From Aspidapion aeneum (lineage: Eukaryota; Arthropoda; Insecta; Coleoptera; Brentidae), in the NCBI GenBank assembly GCA_963576565.1, contig OY755046.1, positions 64,081,379 to 64,145,378 on the forward strand: a DNA stretch of 64,000 bases, in the 5' to 3' direction. Shown piece after piece: positions 34,257 through 46,107 of the stretch. Both the position numbers and the translations under genes were made by a program. The first letter of the stretch is position 1, and every line of letters starts with the position of its first letter. Below the pieces are notes generated by a model, which worked only from the letters and a program-made list of their open reading frames with translations, did not search any database and had not been told where the DNA came from.

Positions 34257-35315
34257 TAAAACAAGTTTTATTTATTAAAATACTAACCAAGATTAAAATA
34301 CTTAAAAATAAAAAATGTTATAAAAAATACATTTATAATAATGAAATTTAGTATTTACAAAATTAATGAAGAGTTACAGTGACCTTGTCATCACTGTCGA
34401 CTCTCCTACACGAATTTTGCGTCCATTTTTTTGCAAAGACAATATAAAATACAACTTTCAGTGGTGGTACCAAAAAATAGGGTATAGATTACTAGGTATA
34501 ACAAGGTACCCAGTTTTGCCTTCATGAAAAAACCCTGTTTTGTCCCAAACCACCAGTTAAATTTAAACAATCGTACACAGTAAAAGACTAATTTTACGGG
34601 CAACACGTTTAATTATAAATAATACATAAACCCACTAATTGTTCACTGTAAACAAAATTTTGAAAAGTCTGTAAAAAATGTAAATACCGTCACAAAATGT
34701 TGAGCAAAAATTAACTTAAGCTTAGCCGACCGGCACCAATCATATTGCAGAGAGTTAAACCAGTCATGGGCATAAAACATCTGATATTAAGAGGTTTCAT
34801 TTTTGCGCAGTTTACCTCAAATTGCGATATCCCATTTTACCCCTATATCCCATTTTGAGCCCCATTCCCCTATAGTGTATGAAATAATCGACTATTTATG
34901 ATTTTTTTTCGTCTTTTGGCCGGTTCTATCACTCGTTAAAATCTTATGAGTCATACCATTTACACCCCTGTTCTTAACATATCTTTGGGGTCGTCAAATA
35001 AGGACAAAACAATTACTAATATAGAAAAGTTAAACATTTTAAGAAAATGACACTGCCCTAAAGGCATACCGTCACGATGAAGGTGTGTTTATAGGGTATT
35101 CTCGCATGTAACAGCCCATCAGCTTAAAACTATACCTACAAAGGTACCAATTTGGTGAAAAGTGTTTTGATTTTTTGTTTTGCGGTCAAAATGTCAAATC
35201 AAAATTGGTCTAATCATAGGCTTGGAAGAATTTGATGAAGTAAGGTTTCTTCGAAATTGTAGAAACAATAAGTCTTCGTTTATATATATTATATTTATAT
35301 TTCTGTTTGTTTCAG
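34257..35315. other. Intron or upstream DNA of the GAS2-like gene
   Basis: No exon recognised. The minus-strand open frame at 34406-34606 has no domain. A polypyrimidine-poor AT-rich stretch leads to the acceptor at 35315. Confidence 0.4.
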
Positions 35316-35423
35316 GTCCGTGACTTGGTAGAAAAATGCACATGTCCAACTCAGTTTCCGATGATCAGAGTTTCAGAAGGAAAATACCGAATCGGAGACA
35401 CGAAAGTCCTTATTTTTGTCAGA
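35316..35423 (+). CDS. pigs: GAS2-like exon: GAR domain first half
   Basis: Acceptor ttcag, donor gtaagt, phase 0 on both sides. Encodes CTCPTQFPM and [19 protein letters not shown], the start of the GAR domain. Confidence 0.95.
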
Positions 35424-38400
35424 GTAAGTTATTAAGTTTCCCTCTCCTTAGTAGTAGTAGTGTGGGGTAGGCTCTAGGCATGGCGACTAGACACATGAAG
35501 CGCCCTTTGCGCCAACCCCCGGGCATCCCCCCTGCTGCGTCCTTCCTTCGCTAAGGAATCTGCCCGTCTTCTGTACAAAGTTCAGAATACCGGGCCACCT
35601 CAGATTCCTCCGTCCCAAATGTTTCCTATTCAAATACCTCTCTTCTTGCCTCCTTATATGCTTCACATGATGAGAGGAAGTGCGTCGAGGTCTCGTCCTC
35701 GGCCCAGCATCGCTCACACGTCGCGTCGGTCTTCACTCTCATTTTCGCCAGGTGTTCTTGTAGGACGCAGTGTCTGGTTAGGACTCCCACTATCGCTCCC
35801 ACATCTCTTCGTGTTCTACGGAGCAGCCAGTCCCTACGGGACTTGCTGTATCATGTCACATACTCCTTCGCCTGTCTGGCGTTTCCTGTGTTGGTCCATT
35901 CCTTTTGTATCTCTTTCGGTTCCCACTCTGTTAGGGCCGACTTCATTTGCCCTGTTGTGAGTCCCAGGAAAGACTCTGGCCCGACGCATTTTTGCCGGGA
36001 TCCACCCCTGGCGAGTTCGTCCGGTTTCTCGTTTCCTGGGATTCCCATGTGGCCTGGGACCCATACGAGCTCCATTTTTCTTACTCCGGCCAATTCTTGA
36101 AGTGCATCTGCGCACTCCTGCACCAAACCCGCGGACATGATTGGTTTGCACATTGCTTTCAGCGCAGCTTGACTGTCTGAACAGATGCGAAGGCGCTTTC
36201 CTGTTTCGTTCCTAATTTTTTCCTCCCATGTTACCGCCAGTATAACATAAACCTCCGCCTGAAAGACCGTTGCATTGGATCCCAGCGAATACCCTTGCTT
36301 TCCACGTACACTCCGCGCCGGTCGAATTCCGGTCTGTTAGCCTTGATTCGTCTGTATAGCAGACCGTGGTATCGCTAAGGCATTCAACCCGTTCCTTTCT
36401 CCATCCATCCCTTGGTGGTATGGTGACACAGTATGTCCTTTTCTCCCTTAACCGCTTTTCTGGCATCGCTAGCCTGTACGTTGATTTCCCTTCCCTTGCT
36501 TTCACCATACTTTCTATTAACTGAACGATTAGCAATCTTTTATAAAAGATTTCTAAAGAAAATAAACGTAACATTTCATATTTTTGCCAGATCTTGAGGA
36601 AACATGTAATGGTCCGTGTAGGTGGGGGATGGGACACTCTGTCCCACTACTTGGACAAACACGACCCTTGTAGATGCAAGGCTCAACACAGACCCACATT
36701 GAGTGCAAACTTGGTCCGGGGCAACAACAAACCAGATCTTCATGGAGCTCAAGTCTACTACGATAGGTAAGCCAAACAAAATTATAATAGTGGGAATGAC
36801 GGTTCTTGATTTGTAATAAAGGAGTTTTTATAGGTTTTAAAAAGGCGTAGAGCGGTCTTTTTTTGAGATTTGTATGACCACAAAATGGGACCACGAATGG
36901 ACCAATAGGACAACAAAAATCTTCTCCGATAGTCAAGCAGGATTTCTATACGGTCTCATCGAGAACCCTAAGTAGCTGCAGGTACACACTGAATACGCTT
37001 GGTAGCGTTAACAATGGATCATTAATATGGATACCGGGGTATTCTTGGCATGGGGGAAATAAGGTCGCAGACCAAGCTGCGAGGGAATCGGCATCTGCCG
37101 ACTTTTTCGGCCCCGAACCATCCGTGGGGATAACTTATAATATTGATAAGTCAACTTTATTGAAATGGATAAAGAACAGCTTCCAACTACATTGGAGAAA
37201 TCCAGTGGCAGCTATAGTGCATGGAAAAGGAGATAAAAAACTTACCTAAACAATTTTATTTTAGCATTTCACAAACAATCAGCTACTTGGTGTAGTTTTT
37301 AGATAAAGTCTACTCGCCATTCTTTTACATGCGCAAAGTGCTCGGATTAGCACCAGTTTCAGACTCATCATGACTGTTTTGCCTATAGGCACTATTCAAT
37401 TGGCACCTAATATCAGTCTTGCCTAGCATAGAAAATTCTATGTGATTATTTAAATAAGTAGCACTTACTTTGTGCCTTTAACTTTTCACTAAAGTGCTTG
37501 ATATCACACATTCCCTTTTCTTTGATTGTTCAGAATAAAACAAATAAACTAAAAAAAAAAGGATTTGGTTTTTCACAACCGTACAACCAGTTTTCAGCAT
37601 CGTATAATTTTTTATTACTTGCACTAAAATTTTGGTTAATTTTTAGGTGCGGTCTATGTGGCCCTAAAGATTTTATTTGTAATCGAATTTCATACGTCAA
37701 CGTATTTCCAAGAACTTTCCGACACTTCGCATGTTCCCTTTGGTGTTCCACAGGGAAGTGCGTTGGGTCCATTATTGTTTTTGATTTTTATCAATGACAT
37801 TGTAAAACAAATAAAAAAATCTAAAATCAAACTGTTTGCCGATGATACGATTATTTATATTATTGGAGAGCCTAAAAATATAAAACAAATGTTGCAAGAC
37901 CTTAACTCTGACCTTGATAATGTAACAAAGTGGTTTGCAAATAATGGACTTAAACTAAATACAGAAAAAACTAAATATATGATTTTAGGAAATAAGTATA
38001 ATTTAGATAAACTTAATTTAGTAAACACCCCAGTAAACACTGAATATAAAATCATCATTGACGGAGAACAAATTCAAAAAGTAAATGAGATGAGGTATTT
38101 AGGCTTTATAATTGATGTGGAACTTAATTTTAATGCACATTGCCAGTATGTTAAAAAGAAGATGGCTAAGAAAATCGGGTTTCTTTTTTTAAGTAACAAA
38201 GTGTCTATGTTTGCTAGGCTTACTATTTATAAAACAACAATAGCTCCACATTTAGACTATTGTGGAACATTTATTTATTTTATGAATCAAACCCAAAAAC
38301 ACAATTTGCAAAAATTACAAAATAGAGCTATGCGAGCTATTCTATTATGCAAAAAACGAACCCCTATAAAGATGATGCTGGACACACTCAACTTCCTTAA

Positions 38401-40594
38401 TGTCTCACAGAGGGCTGCGTTTAATGCGCTGAAATTTGTCTTTCGCTTAAGAAGGGGCACCTTACCTAAATATTTAACCGACGAAATTAAATATATACAT
38501 GAAATACACCCTGTAAATACAAGAGCAAGATCAATGAGTAATTTCTATATTGAATATGCAAATGCTGCTGGTAAAACAGTGTTTACCGAGGGATTAAAAC
38601 TGTTTAATTCTTTGCCAAGGGACACCAAGGAAACTTCAAACATAGAGAGTTTTAAAAGACTTTGCCTAAACTTTGTCAGGACCAATGTAGAATAATAAAA
38701 TATTTTTACAATGCGGATATAATAGATTTAACCATTTGTGATTTGGAGAGATATCATGTTTTTCGTGTTTTGTGTGGGACTTTTGAATGGTAACTAACTA
38801 GTCAAAATTATCAAATAAATATTATCTGTAGTTGCTAAGTCTTAAATTTTTAAAAAGTTACATTTTTAACTTGGTTTTGATTTATATAATTTACAACTTT
38901 AGGACGTTTGCTTAAATACTGACATATATATAAATTTAAAGTTGTTTATATTTTGTTGTTTGTTTGTATCACAAGTTTATTGTCTTTTTTAACATATATT
39001 TTTTACTGATTGTACTTTTTGAGCAGGTTTGCTAATAAAGACTATTATTATTATTATTAAATTTGCACAGTTAATTATATAATCGACAATATTTATTTCA
39101 ATTTTAAAAACAAACAAAAACAAACAATGGACACGCGACCAGCAAGGCTTTTAACTACTGACCTACGCCAAATCAAAACAAACTCATATGCCTTCACTAA
39201 GAATGGAACCGGCAACACGTAGGAAGGGCAACGAACGTTTTCGCACAATGAATATGGCCGACGTCAACTAAAACAAACATTCCTCCCGCCCCGCGCGGTA
39301 TCAGCCACCCATATACCGCTAAAAATCAGGTGTCCTTGTCCCGCGCGGTGCTGCCGGCTTGTAATTATTTACGCTAAAAAAGTTTACCCAATTAATCGTC
39401 TTTTGTTAACCACAGACTAAAAAAAAGACATGTAGTACGAAAAGATTTAACTTTTTTTAAATAAATCAATTAAAAATACTGTTTGTTGTCTAGTTTTGGG
39501 AGGGCTCTGCCCCTTTGCCCTCCTTGTAGCTGCCGCCACTGGATAAATCTACCAGAACTGTGTGGAAAATAGCTTTTCACCATCTTGTGATCAAACTATA
39601 GTCAAAATCCTATTTTTTTTATTATAAATATTTTTCTATAGATCGAACGCATCTCCTGCCTCTCTACCCCCCACCATAAACGGCACAACAGGTACCGCCC
39701 CACATCACACTTTAGGACCGCCCATGAATGCATTAAACAGATCCCGTTCAAGATCACCTTCACATGCTAACAACTACATGGACACCAGGAGGTCTGTCAG
39801 TCCGAACTTTCCAAGAAAAAATTTGGTTCCTCCACCAAACAGGTACAGTACAGAAAAAAAAAACAGGTTTCTTCATTGAAATTTTCTTGACAACAAAGGT
39901 CAGGTGGTACTGTCGATAGCCTTTGCTAAACTTTAAAAGAAGGGATAAGGCATATATCATTAAATTAGGTGCGTTCAAAATTTTTACTTAAAGACATAGC
40001 ATTTAAAGAAAAATCTTCCAAACCTATAAAATACTCTGCCAATCTATGGGCACCTAAGCTCACACTAGGTACTATAGTTATAGTGTACGTGAAAGCTAAT
40101 ATAACTAAAATCTGAAGTATATTTTATTGAACTCCAGACTCAATTACCTTTCGTTTGATACCACACAATCCATGTTTTGACTTAAACTCTAATTTTTCAA
40201 ATCTACCCCACCCTTTTTTTTAAACTAAAATGTATTTTGTTTAACTCCAGACTCAATTACCTTTCGTTTGATATCACACACGCCATATTTCCACTTAAAC
40301 ACATTTTTTTTTAATTTACCCCCACCCTTTTTTTTTAAATGAACTAAAATGTATTTTGTTTAACTCCAGACTCAATTACCTTTCGTTTGATATCACACAC
40401 GCCATTTTTTACTTAAACTCTAATTTTTGAAATCTACCCCCACCCTTTTATTTGGCTTGTGTTCGGTGGATTTTGTTCATTTTTAAATGGGACCATCTCG
40501 ACCCAAAACCCAGCCCGGGTACCAAATTTCATTAAAATCGGGCTAGCGGTTTTGAGTTATGCGCGTTGGTCGTTACAGACAGACATACAGCCAT

Positions 40595-40641
<47 letters not shown>

Positions 40642-43600
40642 TACAGACAGACAGACAGACAGATAGACGGCGCAACAAAAAAGTTTCAAAATCATCTGAA
40701 ACGCAAAGATATATAAAATTTTTTAAAATCGGAGCAACTTTTTTTTTCTCGAAAAAATTAGGATCACCATAGCTTACACTACTATAGTATAGTAGTAGTG
40801 TGAGATAAAAACTGAAAAAACTATATAGTTTTAGTGGACATCTTAAAAATGTACCTCTTCCTCTATTTCTCCCTCTTATTAGTACAATTATCGCCTTTAA
40901 ACTCATTTGGAATAATGAAAGTATATAAACCTTAATATTTTAGATCCAGGAGCCCCACCCCCAATTACACCTCCACTCATGTGACTAGATTGTCCGCATT
41001 GAACGGTAACAAGAGTCCTCAACACAAACCCGTCCTCAGAGAATCAAACCTTCCTCATGGTGCCCTCCAGAGCGGACCTCAAAGTTTACCTTTTATCTCC
41101 AGTTCACCTCCGTCGAAACATGTTAGCAGTTTGCAAATACCTGTCGAAAATAGCAAGGTAAGTGGTCATATAGATGCGAAAAAACTCAACTTCTTCTTCC
41201 TAAAAGTGCAGAAAATCGATTTTCATAGAAAATATTATAAACAGAGACTTCAAATCTACACAAAATTTGACATTTGACATAAAAATTTACCACAGCGTAC
41301 AGAAAAACGGATTTCCCGAATAAAAAATAGTGTGAAGGACTCGATTTTCCTCATGCTCGTAGGAAAAATGATTTTGGTAAAAATAGCAATTTTCAATATG
41401 TGTTATATTTGACAGGTTGTCAAGACAGAGGCATCTTTACATGTCAATGACGGAACCGATCACAGCGACACCACCTCTGAAATGTCAGATGAAGGTTACA
41501 GAAGTTTGGGAATCGTCCAGGACAAGAATAAGAAAAGATCTTCAGTTTACAGTCAGAATTCGGCTGAAGATGTTGAAGAAAATGGTAAGAAAAATCAGAA
41601 TAATTATATTTAAAATGACAAATTTTATTTTGTTAAAACTACAAGACTAATAGAGCTTGTCGTGCCATCTATTGTTTCTAAAACTAAACACTTTTTTTAC
41701 AGAACATCAACAAGTTTATACTGACGACGAACTGAATGATTTTGGTCTGCGAAAAACCAACTTTTCGCAAAGAATCTATGATCCTGACGCGAAAATTACC
41801 CCAAGAAAAACTTCTCCAGAAAGAAAACTGAGTCTTGCAGATCTGAAACCGTCCCATAATTTAGAAAAACATGGATCTCCTACTTCAGAGAGTCCAAGGC
41901 ACCTGCTTATGAATGGAGACTCAAAAGTAGGTTTTAAGTTAAAAAAAATATTTTCAAAACGATATATTGTTTTTTTTTAATTGCAGATGAATGGTCATTA
42001 CCACCAGGAACTTGATATGCCTGCCCGATCTTTCAAATACCCACAGCTAAAGGAAAAATCATTCAGTGAAGAAAGACCTTCGATTTTAAGAAGAGCTAGC
42101 AGCACAGAATTAAGGTAAAGATAAAAAATATATTTAAATATTATTTAGTCAGTCAACTGTTTTGATCTAACAAAAAAGGGCAGGTAATAAAAGTTTATGA
42201 AAATAGAGAAAAATTTGAATTTAAATCTATTTTACATGTTTGTCCACGTAGGTCAAACGGCCATCATAAAATCTCCCCCCACCACAGTCCGAAAAAAACA
42301 GTGAACGGTATAGTAAAAAAGCAAAACCAACAAGACTCCAAGATAAACACTTGGAATGGTAGACCCAAGACATCCAGACCAAGCTTGAGCCAAGACACGT
42401 TTACTACACCTTTCCAGAGAAATACCAATGGTAAGTGTTTTCCAGAATTAACTTGTCAAAAATGTCAAAAAGTTTAAATTTACCAATAAAATCAATTCTG
42501 TAAAAAATTCAAAAAAAAAATTTCATTGTTAAAAAATTTTAAAAAAATTGAAAATGTTAAAATTGTCGAAAAAATGTAAATTTGTCAAAAATATTTGAAA
42601 AATATAAAATTAAAAAAAAATATATCAAAATAATATGAATACTACTAATATGCTAAGAATGTCAAAAGAAATAAAATTTGTCAAAAGTATAAAAAAATTA
42701 ACTTTTGTCAAAATGATAAAAAAATTAAATTTTTGTCAAAAATCTCAACAAAGAATTATACTTTTTCTCAAAAATGTTAAAACTACATTTTTGTCAAAAA
42801 TTTCAAAAAATTATCAAAAATGATAAATGTAAAAAAATAGTTTGTCAAAAACATAAAAAAATCAATTTTGCAACAACGTCAAAAATCTCAAAAAAAAAAT
42901 TATTTTATCAAAAATGTCAAAAATATTAAAAAGATTAATTAAAAGAATTAAAAATACTCTGCCAATATATGGGCCCCTAAGCTCACACTAGGTACTATAG
43001 TTATAGTGTACGTGTGAGCTAATATAACTAAAAACTAAAATATATTTTATTCAACTCCAGACTAAATTACCTTTTGTTTGATACCACACAAGCCATGTTT
43101 TGACTTAAACTCAAATTTTTGAAATCTACCCCCACCCTTAAAAAAAAACAAAAACTAAAATGTATTTTGATAAACTCCGGACTCCATTACCTTTCGTTTG
43201 ATATCACACACGCCATATTTTCACTTAAACTCTAATTTTTGAAATATACTCCCACCCATTTTTTTAAATAAATTAAAATGTATTTTGTTTAACTCAAGAC
43301 TCAATTACCTTTCGTTTGATATCACACACGCCATATTTTCACTTAAACTCTAATTTTTGAAATCTACCCCCACACTTTTATTTCGTTTGTGTTTGGTGGA
43401 TTTTGTTCATTTTTAAATGGGACCATCTCGGCCCAAAACCCAGCCTAGGTACCAAATTTCATTAGAATCGGCCAAGTGGTTTTTGAGTTATGCGCGTTGG
43501 TCGTTACAGACAGACAGACAGACATACAGACAGACAGACAGACAGACGGCGCAACAAAAAAGTTTCAAAATCATCTGAAACGCAAAGATATATAAAAAAT

Positions 43601-45028
43601 TTTGAAATCGGAGCAACTTTTTTTTTCTCGAAAAAATTAGGATCACCATAGCTCACACTACTATAGTATAGTATATCTGTGAGCTAAAAAAATGTCAAAA
43701 ATATTAAAATTTGCAAAATGTAAAAAAAATCTAGTTTGGTAAAAATGTCAAAAACAAAATTTTCAAGAAAGTTAAAAAAATGTCAAAAAGAAATCAAAAT
43801 GTAAAGAAATCAATTTTGCCAAAAATATTAAAAATTTTCAAAAATGTCGAAAAATATTTAATTTTGTCAAAATGTTAAAAAAATATAATTTGGGTGTATA
43901 ATTGTGTGCTCCAGTCGGTATCAAATTTTTAGGTATTTTACTTGCTTATTTAGGCGTTTTTTTTTTTTTTCTAGGCCGCAGGAGTGTCTCGGCCGTAAGC
44001 GAGAGAAGAACTTCAGCTTCAGCAAACACCTCACCTACAAAAAGTAGGCTAAGGCAGGAGCTGTTAAATGCCGTTAAAAAAGCTGATGATGATGAGACCA
44101 TTGCTCTACAGGTTAGCAACATTGGTCTGACTTTTTCTTCTCTTATTCGTCTCAGAAAAATCAGATTAAAGACGAACATTTTCTTTGCAAATGTCATACT
44201 AGGTACCTAACTTCTCTTGTCTATTTATTAAAGGCGGTAATGAGAGAGTACTCCGCAAAAATGGCAACACTGCATCGTTGTGATGCAATATCCAACAATG
44301 TAAGCTGGCAACATTGTTGGACACCAAAATAGTATGATTCTGGTGTTTGTTAGGGTAAAAATGCAAAATGCGTTGATCCGGCCTGAAAAGACAAAGAGCT
44401 GTCGTAGGTCACGGACTATAGTTGTTTTCTTTTATTTGCATTCGATCTTTTCATTGATCGATATTGCATAGCAGTGTTTTTCCCTGCTTTTGGTTTTTTG
44501 TTTCTCTCGTATCTCGGTAGATGGCGCCTCTTGCTATAGTTCGCTCACTAATTACATTTAATTAGAGACAAAACCGTCTGATTAACTTTTCAAGATTTGT
44601 CACTTGACCAGCAGTGTTCTGAGGAGTCCCATAAGGACGAAACCGTTAACTGTCAACACTTATTAGGTGTCCATTAGATCTTGGACCCCCGTGAGGTTAA
44701 GCTTTCAAGCTACCCACGGAAAAATATAAGGGAAACAAAAAACTCCTTTTTGCCCGATTAGCCATGAAACTTGTTTGATTTTTAAATTCACGCGTATGAA
44801 ATTTCACGTTTGTTAAAAAATCAATGTTTTTATTTTAATTTTTAGGTCCAACAACTCTTAAAAAAATACGGCAGTCTCAGCACTCTAGATCAAGAAGAGA
44901 ATTACACTAGCCCTCCTGTAAAGCCTTTCACAAGATTAACCACAGAAAGAGTCTCATATAGAAGTCCCAGAAAAGACTCCAGACCCGAAGTCGCCTCAAG
45001 AATACCTGCCCCAAAGTTTACTGCCTGA
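35316..45028 (+). CDS. pigs: GAS2-like cytoskeletal linker protein, 3' ten exons
   Basis: Ten exons with GT-AG borders and consistent phases: 35316-35423, 36591-36766, 39642-39842, 40944-41157, 41416-41584, 41703-41926, 41987-42114, 42252-42430, 43975-44111, 44846-45028 (stop TGA). They encode 572 residues. The first two make the Gas2-related (GAR) microtubule-binding domain; the rest is a low-complexity Ser/Pro/basic tail with an SxIP motif. Proteins of this family join actin to microtubules through a CH domain plus GAR, and GAS2L members bind EB proteins through SxIP. The CH exons must lie upstream and were not found. Shot/MACF also has a GAR domain, but VSEGKYR and [16 protein letters not shown] are GAS2-type. 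Introns hold LINEs and Helentron-like elements. Confidence 0.9.
35440..36530 (-). pseudogene. RNase H LINE, antisense in a GAS2-like intron
   Basis: Minus strand, from about 36530: [17 protein letters not shown], then in another frame [20 protein letters not shown] and [13 protein letters not shown] (35851-36153), and a zinc-knuckle-like [10 protein letters not shown] region (about 35700). The 3' end at about 35445 has an AGT-repeat tail. It lies 17 bp from the preceding exon. Frameshifted. Confidence 0.8.
36591..36766 (+). CDS. pigs: GAS2-like exon: GAR domain second half
   Basis: Acceptor ttttgccag, donor gtaagc, ends in phase 2. Encodes [19 protein letters not shown] then HDPCRC. The Gly-rich [10 protein letters not shown] core and the CRC end are the most conserved parts of GAR. 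Confidence 0.95.
36905..37255 (+). pseudogene. RNase H LINE remnant (another family)
   Basis: Plus-strand pieces: [19 protein letters not shown], then [23 protein letters not shown] (RNase H end) and [20 protein letters not shown]. Stops and shifts separate them. Its sequence differs clearly from the copies at 332 and 29049. Confidence 0.65.
37256..37640. other. Intronic DNA, nothing identified
   Basis: Spacer between two LINE remnants in the GAS2-like intron. No exon-like frame with splice sites. Confidence 0.4.
37640..39060 (+). mobile_element. 5'-truncated Jockey/CR1-group LINE with long RT frame
   Basis: An uninterrupted frame (about 37730-38695) encodes the RT palm [52 protein letters not shown] and the thumb ([18 protein letters not shown]), ending naturally with an (ATT)n tail at 39041-39059. 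The ADD catalytic pair is intact. The upstream RT fingers are shifted and the endonuclease is absent. An open 320-codon frame suggests recent insertion. Confidence 0.85.
39061..39641. other. GAS2-like intron, no gene
   Basis: Spacer with two ccgcgcggt words (39292 and 39342). Ends in the T-rich acceptor tract of the next exon. Confidence 0.4.
39642..39842 (+). CDS. pigs: GAS2-like exon 3 in view
   Basis: 201 bp, acceptor ttctatag, donor gtacag. Encodes a Ser/Arg/Pro-rich segment ([22 protein letters not shown]), a likely phosphorylated linker after GAR. Confidence 0.9.
40028..40810 (-). mobile_element. Helentron-like element, copy C
   Basis: Complete copy with both hairpins (40053-40095 and 40779-40804) and a CAGA tract (40578-40668). 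Starts aaaatactctgccaatc. Lies in the intron before the exon at 40944, antisense relative to copy A. Confidence 0.8.
40944..41157 (+). CDS. pigs: GAS2-like exon 4 in view
   Basis: 214 bp, acceptor tttag, donor gtaagt. Encodes [19 protein letters not shown] and a Pro/Ser-rich stretch ending PVENSK. It only reads open in the phase set by the previous exon, which supports the join. Confidence 0.9.
41416..41584 (+). CDS. pigs: GAS2-like exon 5 in view
   Basis: Acceptor gacag, donor gtaaga. Encodes [20 protein letters not shown], an acidic Ser-rich segment. Confidence 0.9.
41703..41926 (+). CDS. pigs: GAS2-like exon 6 in view
   Basis: Acceptor tttacag, donor gtaggt. Encodes [13 protein letters not shown] and [15 protein letters not shown], basic and Ser-rich. 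Confidence 0.9.
41987..42114 (+). CDS. pigs: GAS2-like exon 7 in view
   Basis: Acceptor attgcag, donor gtaaag. Encodes [16 protein letters not shown] and [19 protein letters not shown] is a basophilic-kinase-like site. Confidence 0.9.
42252..42430 (+). CDS. pigs: GAS2-like exon 8 in view
   Basis: Acceptor cacgtag, donor gtaagt. Encodes a His/Lys/Ser-rich segment ([27 protein letters not shown]). Confidence 0.85.
42450..42950 (+). repeat. Degenerate TGTCAAAAA minisatellite, left part
   Basis: Dozens of irregular copies of tgtcaaaaat separated by A/T-rich links. It continues at 43690-43880 after the Helentron-like element D that splits it. Intronic and non-coding. Confidence 0.8.
42951..43690 (-). 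mobile_element. Helentron-like element, copy D
   Basis: Complete copy inside the TGTCAAAAA minisatellite. Both hairpins are present (42981-43019 and 43651-43686). The CAGA tract is short (43507-43546). Confidence 0.85.
43691..43885 (+). repeat. TGTCAAAAA minisatellite, right part
   Basis: Continuation of 42450-42950 beyond the inserted element. Confidence 0.8.
43975..44111 (+). CDS. pigs: GAS2-like exon 9 in view
   Basis: Acceptor after a long T tract (tttctag), donor gttagc. Encodes [19 protein letters not shown] then [19 protein letters not shown], a short predicted helix. Confidence 0.9.
44580..44740 (+). repeat. Dispersed hammerhead-bearing repeat, copy 2
   Basis: Matches 2595-2755 in the same orientation, in the last GAS2-like intron and in the sense direction of that gene. 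Confidence 0.65.
44614..44659 (+). ncRNA. Hammerhead ribozyme, type I (candidate), intronic
   Basis: Stem I gtgtt/aacac (44614-44618 with 44655-44659). Core CTGAGGA 44619-44625. Stem II gtcc/ggac (44626-44629 with 44635-44638), loop cataa. GAA at 44639-44641. Stem III starts with A44642-T44653 and C44643-G44652; its third pair is a C-T mismatch, then G-C. The GTC cleavage triplet ends at C44654. All catalytic positions are conserved. Confidence 0.75.
44846..45028 (+). CDS. pigs: GAS2-like terminal exon with SxIP motif
   Basis: Acceptor atttttag. Encodes [14 protein letters not shown], then a basic Ser/Pro tail ending [11 protein letters not shown] and TGA. SRIP fits the SxIP consensus for EB1-family end-binding proteins, consistent with GAS2L biology. 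Confidence 0.95.
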   Translation, partial: VQQLLKKYGSLSTLDQEENYTSPPVKPFTRLTTERVSYRSPRKDSRPEVASRIPAPKFTA

Positions 45029-45457
45029 TCTTTAAAGAAAAGGCCAGAAATTTAGGCATTCTGATACAGATAAGATATCTACACTTTTTCTTAGTTTAGA
45101 CTTTTTTAACACATATTTCCTTCATTGGCTATTTTTGGGCAAATTGCACGAATTTTAAAAATTTCATCAGTCATCTGATAAAGTTTAGCTGGAGAAAAAG
45201 TCTGTTACTGACTTATTTAACTGCATGGAATTTTTAATACTTATTTAAGTAATTTTTTGAGACGTTCTGTATACTTGTAAAAGCTAATTCAGAATTCGGT
45301 AGGTAAGGGTAAATGTATCAAAAAAAAGGTGCTGTAGCTCGTAAGCAAGTTGAGGTAAACGTTATACGTAGGTAGTTATAGTCACGTTAATATAAGGTAT
45401 AAACTAATATAAAAAAAATATCAAATTATTTGAAAAACAAATTGACTGAAGTATCAA

Positions 45458-45463
45458 AATAAA
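45458..45463 (+). promoter_or_regulatory. Possible polyadenylation signal of the GAS2-like gene
   Basis: AATAAA 430 bp after the stop. The sequence is AT-rich so chance occurrence is possible. Confidence 0.35.
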
Positions 45464-45613
45464 AATGACAAAAAACTCTCCACTCAAAAGTTCCTTAGAG
45501 TTATACGACAGCTAAGTTCATTTCATCTTTAAAAAAAAATTGTGTTTAAAATATATGGTGTCCCAAATAAAAATAAGTACATGGGATTTCAAAAACGGTT
45601 TCTAAAAACAAGT

Positions 45614-46069
45614 AAAATACTCTGCCAATATATGGGCCCCTAAGCTCACACTAGGTACTATAGTTATAGTGTACGTGTGAGCTAATATAACTAAAAACTA
45701 AAATATATTTTATTCAACTCCAGACTAAATTACCTTTTGTTTGATACCACACAAGCCATGTTTTGACTTAAACTCAAATTTTTGAAATCTACCCCCACCC
45801 TTAAAAAAAACAAAAACTAAAATGTATTTTGTTAAACTCCGGACTCAATTACCTTTCGTTTAATATCACACACGCCATATTTTCACATAAACTCTAATTT
45901 TTGAAATCTACCCCCACCCTTTTATTTGGTTTGTGTTCGATGGATTTTGTTCATTTTTAAATGGGACCATCTCGACCCAAAACCCAGCCTAGGTACCAAA
46001 TTTCATTAGAATCGGTCAAGTGGTTTTTGAGTTATGCGCGTTGGTCGTTACAGACAGACATACAGACAC

Positions 46070-46107
<38 letters not shown>

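Noticed and set aside
35316..36766. Shot/MACF spectraplakin GAR domain
   Set aside because: Residues VSEGKYR and [10 protein letters not shown] then HDPCRC are the GAS2-type form, and no EF-hands precede it in view.
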